A DNA stretch of 49,262 bases from assembly GCA_903923465.1 (NCBI GenBank), contig CAIXXP010000157.1, positions 1 through 49,262 of the forward strand, given 5' to 3'. This document shows, piece after piece, positions 43,912 to 49,262 of the stretch. The notes below the pieces were generated by a model. It searched no databases. It was not told the origin of the DNA and was given only the letters and a program-made list of their open reading frames with translations. Source of the stretch: an uncultured Sphingomonadales bacterium. Its GTDB lineage: Bacteria > Pseudomonadota > Alphaproteobacteria > Sphingomonadales > Sphingomonadaceae. Positions within the stretch are counted from its first letter, which is position 1. Every line of letters begins with the position of its first letter. The translations under genes were made by a program, and so were the position numbers.

Positions 43912-44757
43912 ATGAAGCTGGTAAGTTTTGCGGCGCAGGGCGCCACGCAGGTGGGCATTGTCGATGGCGACGACATTCTGGTCGTCACCGACGCCAGCTG
44001 GACGGGCGGCACCACCCTGCGCGCACTGATCGAGCGCGACGAACTGGCCGCGGCCAAGGCCCATGTTCAGGGCCCCGCCACCAAGCGCGTCCCGCTGGCC
44101 GGCGTGACCCTGCTGCCCCCGGTGCTCGACCCGCCGCGCATCTGGTGCGTCGGCGTCAACTATCACGACCACCGCAAGGAAGTCGGCCGCGATGAGACCG
44201 GGCATCCCACCATCTTCACCCGCACGCCGCAATCGCAGGTGGGGCATGGTGCCCCCATCGCGGTTCCGGCCATCTCCACCGATCTCGATTACGAGGCGGA
44301 AATCGCCGTCGTCATCGGCAAGGGCGGGCGCAATATCGCGCAGGCCGACGCCATGGGCCATATCGCCGGCTTCAGCTGCTATAACGACGCCACCATCCGC
44401 GACTGGCAGCGCCACACGACGCAGTGGATTCCCGGCAAGAACTTCGAGGGCGTCGGCTCGTTCGGCCCCTGGCTGGTCACGCCTGACGACATGCCGCCGC
44501 TGGAGGAAATTCAGGTGACCGCGCGGCTGAATGGTCAGGTCATGCAGCAGGCCGTGGCGACGGACATGATCTTCCCCATCGCCGAAGTCATCGCCTATCT
44601 CTCGACCGTCACCACCCTGCTGCCAGGCGATGTCATCGCCACGGGCACCCCCGGTGGCGTGGGCGCCAAGCGCACCCCGCCGGTGTGGATGAAGCCCGGC
44701 GACACCATCGAAATCGAAGTGACCGGGGTCGGCGTGCTCTCTAACCCGATCGCCTGA
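43912..44757 (+). CDS. Fumarylacetoacetate hydrolase family protein
   Basis: A 281-residue FAH-fold enzyme. IWCVGVNYHDHRKEVGRDE begins the catalytic domain, DLDYEAEIAVVIGKGGRNI carries the metal-binding EAE acidic set, and DVIATGTPGGVGAKRTPP is the C-terminal signature. Members hydrolyse or decarboxylate ring-fission products, or hydrate oxo-enoates. GAGGAAAT precedes the ATG at 43912. The next gene begins four bases after its stop. Confidence 0.93.
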   Translation: MKLVSFAAQGATQVGIVDGDDILVVTDASWTGGTTLRALIERDELAAAKAHVQGPATKRVPLAGVTLLPPVLDPPRIWCVGVNYHDHRKEVGRDETGHPTIFTRTPQSQVGHGAPIAVPAISTDLDYEAEIAVVIGKGGRNIAQADAMGHIAGFSCYNDATIRDWQRHTTQWIPGKNFEGVGSFGPWLVTPDDMPPLEEIQVTARLNGQVMQQAVATDMIFPIAEVIAYLSTVTTLLPGDVIATGTPGGVGAKRTPPVWMKPGDTIEIEVTGVGVLSNPIA

Positions 44758-44760
44758 GCC

Positions 44761-45297
44761 ATGGCCGAGTACAACCTCTCCTTCAGCCACCTGGGCTTCT
44801 TCGTTCGCGATATCGATGCGATGCTGGCCTTCTATCGGGACGTGCTCGGCTTTTTCCTCACCGATCAGGGCGAGCTGAACGGGCGGCAGGTCCGCTTCCT
44901 CAGCCGCAACCCGAAGGAGCACCATCAGGTGGTGCTGATGACGGGCCGCGGCGAGGATCAGCCGACCACGATCAACCAGATCTCGTTCCGGGTGGGTGGC
45001 CTGGGCGAGCTGCGGGCGCTCTATGCCCGGCTGGTCGCCAGCGGCGCGCAAGGGCTGGACCCGGCCACCCATGGCAATGCCTGGTCGCTGTATTTTCCCG
45101 ATCCCGAGGGCAATCGGATCGAGGTTTTTGCTGATTCCGATTGGTATGTCTCGCAGCCCTGCAAGGTGACGGTGGACCTCGCCCGGCCAGAAGAGGACCT
45201 GCGGGCCGACCAACTGGAGCTATGCCGCAGCCTGCCCGGCTTCAAGCCCATCGGCGAGTGGCATGCCGAGATGCGCGCGCTGATGGGCATGGATTGA
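44761..45297 (+). CDS. VOC family protein, extradiol dioxygenase-like
   Basis: A 178-residue vicinal-oxygen-chelate protein. The two beta-alpha-beta modules are visible as FSHLGFFVRDIDAMLAFYRD and YFPDPEGNRIEVFADSDW. Likely metal ligands are His10 and the Glu of RIEVFAD, with PKEHHQVVLM between. The second-module position that is often His reads Gln (TINQISFRV). It could be a ring-cleavage dioxygenase or an isomerase/lyase. It is coupled to the FAH-family gene. Confidence 0.85.
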   Translation: MAEYNLSFSHLGFFVRDIDAMLAFYRDVLGFFLTDQGELNGRQVRFLSRNPKEHHQVVLMTGRGEDQPTTINQISFRVGGLGELRALYARLVASGAQGLDPATHGNAWSLYFPDPEGNRIEVFADSDWYVSQPCKVTVDLARPEEDLRADQLELCRSLPGFKPIGEWHAEMRALMGMD

Positions 45298-45370
45298 ACG
45301 CATCGCCAGCAGATGATGCGGGCAAATGTCGCCTTGCCCCCGCGCCGCATTCAACGCTAGTGCCCCGGCC

Positions 45371-46690
45371 ATGACTGAGACCGCCATGACCGAGACCACC
45401 ATCATCGACTGGGCGCGCGGCGACCGCCTGGGGCTGGACCTGCCCGCGCATCCCGACGCGCTGCTGGCGGGCGGCCCCGCCTTTCTCACCCGCGCCTTCC
45501 ATGCCAGCGGCGCGCTGGCCGGGGATAATGCGGTTGTCGCCATCACCCGCTTTGCCGAATGGGCGGTGGGCGGCACCGGCGCCAAGGTGATGTTCTCGGT
45601 CGCCTATGCCCGCGACGAGCCCGGCCTCTCCACCGACCTCTTCGCCAAATTCTCGCGCAGCTTCACCGACAAGACGCGCGACCGGGTGCGCTTTCACATG
45701 GAGCCTGAGGTCAAACTGGCCAATCTCTCGCGTGACCCGGCCTTCCCCATCCCCGTGCCCAGATGCGCCTATGCCGATTTCCACCACGCCTCGGGCACCG
45801 GCATTGTCATTACCGAACAGATTCCCTTCGGCCAAGGCGCGGTCGAGCCGCACCATGCCAAATGCATGGACCAGCTGCTGCCCGAGCCGCTCGCGCATTA
45901 CCGCGCGCTGGTCTCCACGCTGGCGCTTTTGTCAGGCACGCACAAGTCCGGGCGCCTCGGTCCGCAGGTGGAACGCGACTTCCCGTTCGACCTCGAAAAG
46001 ATGGTGGTCAGCCGCCGCAACCATTACGACGCGGTGCAACTGGGCGATCGCGCCAAACGGCTGGCGGGCTTCATCAGCCAATACGCGCATCTGGTGCCGC
46101 CCCATCTGGCCGACCCCGCCTTTCTCGAAGGCTTCTGCGCCGACGCGCCGCTGCTCGTGCCGCAGCAGGATGCGATTTCGCGGCACATCCTCTCCCGGCC
46201 GGAGATGATCGCGCTGTGCCACTGGAACGGCAATATCGACAATGCCTGGTTCTGGCGCGAGCCGGACGGCACCCTGCGCTGCGGGCTGATCGACTGGGGC
46301 AGCGTCGGGCAGATGCACGTCGCCCAGACCTTCTGGGGCTCGCTGGGGGGCGCCGAACCCGACCTGCAGGACCGGCATCTCGGCGAATTGCTCGACCTCT
46401 TCGTTGCCGAATATGCGCGCGCCGGCGGCCCGGCTCTCGACCGGGCGGTGCTGGAGGAGCATTTCGAGCTGCAGATCATAACCTCGGGGCTCGGCTCCAT
46501 GCTGATCGCGCCCCGCGCCATCATGAGCGAAGTGCCGGACCCCTCGCTTGCCGCGGACCGCTATGATCCGCTGTTCACCGTGAACGAGACGGCGCGGGTG
46601 CAGTTGAAAATCACGGTCAGCTTCCTGAACATTTGGCACCGGCGCGATCTGGGCCGCCTGCTGCGCGCCCGCCGGTTCCTGCCGGGCTGA
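45371..46690 (+). CDS. Phosphotransferase-fold protein with altered catalytic loop
   Basis: A 439-residue protein of the aminoglycoside phosphotransferase/ecdysteroid kinase-like fold. The metal-binding Asp is present in CGLIDWGSVGQMH. The Brenner loop, usually HGDxxxxN, reads CHWNGNIDNAWFW, so the catalytic Asp is Asn. It may be inactive as a kinase or use another residue. The start at 45371 (MTETAMTETT) is preferred; an ATG at 45386 is also possible. It is the last gene of the catabolic cluster. Confidence 0.78.
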   Translation: MTETAMTETTIIDWARGDRLGLDLPAHPDALLAGGPAFLTRAFHASGALAGDNAVVAITRFAEWAVGGTGAKVMFSVAYARDEPGLSTDLFAKFSRSFTDKTRDRVRFHMEPEVKLANLSRDPAFPIPVPRCAYADFHHASGTGIVITEQIPFGQGAVEPHHAKCMDQLLPEPLAHYRALVSTLALLSGTHKSGRLGPQVERDFPFDLEKMVVSRRNHYDAVQLGDRAKRLAGFISQYAHLVPPHLADPAFLEGFCADAPLLVPQQDAISRHILSRPEMIALCHWNGNIDNAWFWREPDGTLRCGLIDWGSVGQMHVAQTFWGSLGGAEPDLQDRHLGELLDLFVAEYARAGGPALDRAVLEEHFELQIITSGLGSMLIAPRAIMSEVPDPSLAADRYDPLFTVNETARVQLKITVSFLNIWHRRDLGRLLRARRFLPG

Positions 46691-46714
46691 GGCGCAGGGG
46701 CCGGCGCGGGCCCG

Positions 46715-47002
46715 TCACCGCACGTCGAGCGTCGGGGCCCCGGCGTCGGTGGCCGTCGCCGCATCCGCGCTGCTGTCCGCCGTTGCGGCCGAGGCGGCGT
46801 TGCCCACCGCGCGAACCGGCGCCAGCTGCGGCTGCGAACGAAGCGTGTCATAGGGCAGCGTCGCGTCCGAAATCGAGCCGCGCAATACCTCGCCCGCCGC
46901 CGTGCGCTGGTCGTCGCGCTTGGATTCGTGGTGGCAGCCGCCCAGCACAGCGGCGCCCGCCAACAGAGCGGCTGAAAGCAGGCGGCGGGGGCAAGAACTC
47001 AT
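46715..47002 (-). CDS. Small lipoprotein downstream of lipB
   Basis: A 95-residue lipoprotein with signal [20 protein letters not shown] and lipobox LGGC (Cys23). The mature part is Ala/Asp/Thr-rich and probably disordered. The ATG overlaps the lipB stop by four bases, so it is coupled to lipB. No family recognised. Confidence 0.72.
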   Translation of the reverse strand: MSSCPRRLLSAALLAGAAVLGGCHHESKRDDQRTAAGEVLRGSISDATLPYDTLRSQPQLAPVRAVGNAASAATADSSADAATATDAGAPTLDVR

Positions 47003-47688
47003 GGCGCGGTCTCCGTGGGCGCATCCCTGCCGCAAGGCGTCGTTAGCGTCGAGAGGAAATCGCCCAGACGGGCCAGCAGCGCCGCATCCCAGGCCTCGGC
47101 GGAAACGGTGAGGCCCAGCCGGGCGAGGCTGGTCACCCCTTTTTCCGCGATGCCACAGGGCACGATGCCGCCGAAATGCGTCAGGTCCGGCGAGAGGTTC
47201 ACCGCGAAACCATGCATCGTCACCCAGCGGCGGATACGCACGCCGATGGCGCCAATCTTGGCCTCCTGCCCGTCGATGTCGCGCGTCCAGATGCCCACGC
47301 CCGCCTCGCTGCGCCAACTCTCCACGCCGAAATCCGCCAGCGTGGCAATCACCCAGCCCTCCAGCGCGTTGACGAAGCGGCGCGCGTCGCGAACCCGTGT
47401 TTTCAGATCGAGCAGCACATAGCCCACCCGCTGGCCCGGCCCGTGATAGGTGTAGCGCCCGCCCCGCCCGGCCACCACCACCTCGAAGCGCGGGTCGAGC
47501 AGGTCGGCCACGTTCGCGCTGGTGCCGGCGGTATAGACCGGCGGGTGCTCCAGCAGCCAGATCAGCTCCGCCGCGCTACCCTGCTGAATGGCCAGATTGC
47601 GCGCGTCCATCTCGGCCAGCGCCCGCGCATAGGGCACGACCACGGTTTCGCGGCGGATTTCGATGTTTCCGGAGGGCTGCGTCGGCAT
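46999..47688 (-). CDS. lipB: Lipoyl(octanoyl) transferase
   Basis: A 229-residue LipB that moves octanoate from acyl carrier protein to lipoyl domains of 2-oxoacid dehydrogenases. [20 protein letters not shown] is the signature. The catalytic Lys is in [19 protein letters not shown], the Cys in [12 protein letters not shown]. Length normal. It overlaps the downstream lipoprotein gene by four bases. Confidence 0.95.
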   Translation of the reverse strand: MPTQPSGNIEIRRETVVVPYARALAEMDARNLAIQQGSAAELIWLLEHPPVYTAGTSANVADLLDPRFEVVVAGRGGRYTYHGPGQRVGYVLLDLKTRVRDARRFVNALEGWVIATLADFGVESWRSEAGVGIWTRDIDGQEAKIGAIGVRIRRWVTMHGFAVNLSPDLTHFGGIVPCGIAEKGVTSLARLGLTVSAEAWDAALLARLGDFLSTLTTPCGRDAPTETAP

Positions 47689-47746
47689 GTGCGTTGCGTG
47701 GCGCCATTAAAGCCGGTTATCAAGGGGCAACAGGAGTCAGCCACCC

Positions 47747-48550
47747 ATGAAGCTCGATATCAACCTCGTATGGCAACAGGCCAGCACCGCCGTGGCCGCC
47801 AATCGCGAGGTGCTGCTGGCGCTGGCCGGGGTGTTCATCCTGCTGCCGCGCCTTGCCTTTGAACTTTTCGCCCCTCCCGCGCCAGAGACGCACGCCGCGC
47901 TGGACATCAACGCGATGGCGCAGGTGATGCAGGCCTATTACGCCAGCGTTGCCCCCTGGCTGCTGGCTGTGGCGCTGGTGGAGACGACCGGCACGCTGGC
48001 GCTGCTCACGCTCTTCACGGACCGCACCCGGCCCACGGTTGGCCTGGCCATCCGCCGGGGCGCCGCCGCGGTTCTGCCCTATCTGGTGGCGCAAATTCTG
48101 TTTGTGCTCGGCCTTGCCGTGGTGGGCGGCGCGGTTCTGGGGCTCGCGGGCATCAGCGGGTCGAAGCAGTTCGCCGGCGTGGTGCTGGGCACCGTGCTGT
48201 TCTGGGCGACTTACGCCGGGCTACGGCTGGTGGTGCTCGCCCCGGTCATCGTGGTGGATCGCGCACGCGGGCCGCTGGCGGCGATAGGCCGCGCATGGCG
48301 GCTGACCCGCGGCAACGCCGGGCGCATCTTTGCCCTGCTGCTGCTGTTCGTGGTGGTGATGGTGGTGGCGATGATGGCGGTGAGCGGCGTGATCGGCTCG
48401 CTGGGGGCCCTGGTTGCCGGGGCTAACACAGCGCATATCGCGGTGGCTGTGGCGGCCTCGGTGCTGTCGAGCACCTTCACTGTCTATCTGGTGGCGGTGC
48501 TCGCCGCCATCCACCGCCAGCTCGCCTCGGCGATGGATGGCCGCCCTTAG
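47747..48550 (+). CDS. Glycerophosphodiesterase membrane-domain-like protein
   Basis: A 267-residue protein with six predicted membrane helices. VVLAPVIVVDRARGPLAAIG, RAWRLTRGNAGRIFALLLLF is the recognised block of the membrane domain seen in some glycerophosphodiesterases and related orphan proteins. No catalytic domain is present. The ATG at 47747 has CAGGAG upstream. Convergent with the ArsC-family gene. Confidence 0.7.
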   Translation: MKLDINLVWQQASTAVAANREVLLALAGVFILLPRLAFELFAPPAPETHAALDINAMAQVMQAYYASVAPWLLAVALVETTGTLALLTLFTDRTRPTVGLAIRRGAAAVLPYLVAQILFVLGLAVVGGAVLGLAGISGSKQFAGVVLGTVLFWATYAGLRLVVLAPVIVVDRARGPLAAIGRAWRLTRGNAGRIFALLLLFVVVMVVAMMAVSGVIGSLGALVAGANTAHIAVAVAASVLSSTFTVYLVAVLAAIHRQLASAMDGRP

Positions 48551-48571
48551 GCCAGCCCCCCGGCAAAGCCG

Positions 48572-48916
48572 CTAGAGCAGTTCCAGAACCCTCTCCTGCG
48601 GGCGGCACAGCGCCACGCCCTTGTCGGTTTCCACCAGCGGACGCTCGATCAGCCGGGGGTCCGCCTCCATGGCGGCCAGCACGGTCGCGTCGTCGCTCTG
48701 GGGCAGGCCGCGCTCTTCGGCATCGGTGCCGCGCAGGCGCAGGCCCTGCTGCGGGGTGATGCCGGCATCGGCATAAAGCTGGGCGAGCTTGGCGGCGCTG
48801 GGTGGCGTCTTGAGATATTCCACCACCGTCAGCTCAACGCCGGGCGTCTCGGACAGGATGGCCAGCGTCTTGCGCGATGTGCCGCAGGCGGGATTATGCC
48901 AGATTGTCGCCTTCAC
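48572..48916 (-). CDS. arsC: ArsC/Spx family (glutaredoxin-type arsenate reductase-like) protein
   Basis: A 114-residue thioredoxin-fold protein. [18 protein letters not shown] holds the catalytic Cys of glutaredoxin-linked arsenate reductases. [17 protein letters not shown] and [20 protein letters not shown] (with the Arg pair that binds arsenate) follow. The GTG at 48916 has AAGGAGG eight bases upstream. No other ars genes are near, so function in arsenate resistance is by family only. Confidence 0.88.
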   Translation of the reverse strand: MKATIWHNPACGTSRKTLAILSETPGVELTVVEYLKTPPSAAKLAQLYADAGITPQQGLRLRGTDAEERGLPQSDDATVLAAMEADPRLIERPLVETDKGVALCRPQERVLELL

Positions 48917-49108
48917 GCCCGATCCTCCTTTATGCCCGGCCCCTTGCCCCTGTCGGCCGGATGGGTGTTGGCCAAATGGGAGGCCTGCCGCCCCCTTAAC
49001 GGCCCCATCTCGCGGGTGCAAACCATGTGTTGCCCGCCCGCATCACCGGAGCGCTCCCTCGCCCACCGGAATCGACAGACGCCGAAGAGGCGTGTATGGC
49101 GCCCGGCT

Positions 49109-49262
49109 ATGGTAAACGCCCCTACCCCCCCCCTATTGCCGCACGTGGAATATCCCTCGGATTTGCGCGGATTATCGCTGGCGCAGTTGCGTGTGTTGGC
49201 GGACGAGGTTCGGGCGGAGATGATCGAGACGGTGGGGCAGACCGGGGGGCATCTGGGCTCGG
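49109..49262 (+). CDS. dxs: 1-deoxy-D-xylulose-5-phosphate synthase, N-terminal fragment
   Basis: The first 51 codons of dxs, cut by the window end. [20 protein letters not shown] and [10 protein letters not shown] match the N-terminus of Dxs, with the conserved His. The enzyme starts isoprenoid synthesis and also supplies the substrate of PdxJ. A run of nine C at 49125-49133 lies within codons 6-9. Confidence 0.9.
   Translation, partial: MVNAPTPPLLPHVEYPSDLRGLSLAQLRVLADEVRAEMIETVGQTGGHLGS

Noticed and set aside
49125..49133. C9 run near the dxs start as a phase-variable switch
   Set aside because: The frame is intact, dxs is normally essential, and the run can be explained by Thr-Pro-Pro codons in a variable N-terminus.

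Overview
The window (about 49 kb, strongly GC-rich) looks like chromosomal DNA of an alphaproteobacterium of the order Sphingomonadales. The basis is the overall protein character, short gene overlaps of the ATGA/GTGA type, a tlpA/argH/lipoprotein/lysA neighbourhood, small DUF465 and DUF4169 proteins, and an NrsF-type anti-sigma factor. No phage, transposase, integrase or CRISPR array was seen. Genus cannot be settled from the sequence alone.

Layout. 1-4720 is a tightly packed plus-strand run: 3' end of pdxJ, a small membrane protein, acpS, lepB, a PerM-type permease, a DUF3089 hydrolase and ruvX. 4739-4915 is copy A of a hairpin-ended intergenic repeat; copy B lies at 16457-16638. 4942-7027 (minus) is an unfamiliar cassette: a 48-residue peptide followed by two overlapping genes for proteins of 337 and 300 residues that share no recognised family. 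7138-11671 holds a siroheme-synthesis enzyme, lysA, a small lipoprotein, argH and a TlpA-like lipoprotein.

11691-16077 is a copper/metal-stress type bufferin locus. An ECF sigma factor and its NrsF-type membrane anti-sigma factor sit at the centre. On the left are a six-cysteine secreted precursor, an MNIO (DUF692) enzyme and its DUF2063 partner. On the right are a DUF2282 (BufA1-like) four-cysteine precursor and a DoxX protein. Three promoters of the exact form GTAACC-N16-CGWA precede the sigma gene and each precursor gene, so the unit looks self-contained and autoregulated.

16169-24952 is mostly housekeeping: ilvD, DUF465, aldo/keto reductase, small proteins, an MFS transporter, a VanZ-like protein, a proline/glycine-rich envelope protein, a PhnA-domain protein and a PfkB-family kinase. 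24975-32593 is an exopolysaccharide cluster (flippase, polymerase, GT2, GumK-like transferase, GT4, GH16 hydrolase). 32918-34706 encodes a Cyc2-like fused cytochrome-porin overlapping a small c-type cytochrome gene that is frameshifted at a run of seven G. 34762-36412 holds a nitrobindin-like protein, a TadE-like protein and tRNA-Val(TAC).

36498-46690 is a catabolic cluster: both subunits of a 3-oxoacid CoA-transferase about 5 kb apart, a phenol-hydroxylase-type FAD monooxygenase, a NIPSNAP protein, a 3-ketosteroid-dehydrogenase-like flavoprotein, an isochorismatase-fold protein, a GntR/FCD regulator, a fumarylacetoacetase-family enzyme, a VOC protein and a phosphotransferase. Four copies of a 12-bp palindrome (CTARAATNYTAG) sit upstream of the divergent gene starts and probably mark the GntR regulon. 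46715-49262 returns to housekeeping: lipoprotein, lipB, a membrane protein, an ArsC-family protein and the 5' end of dxs.
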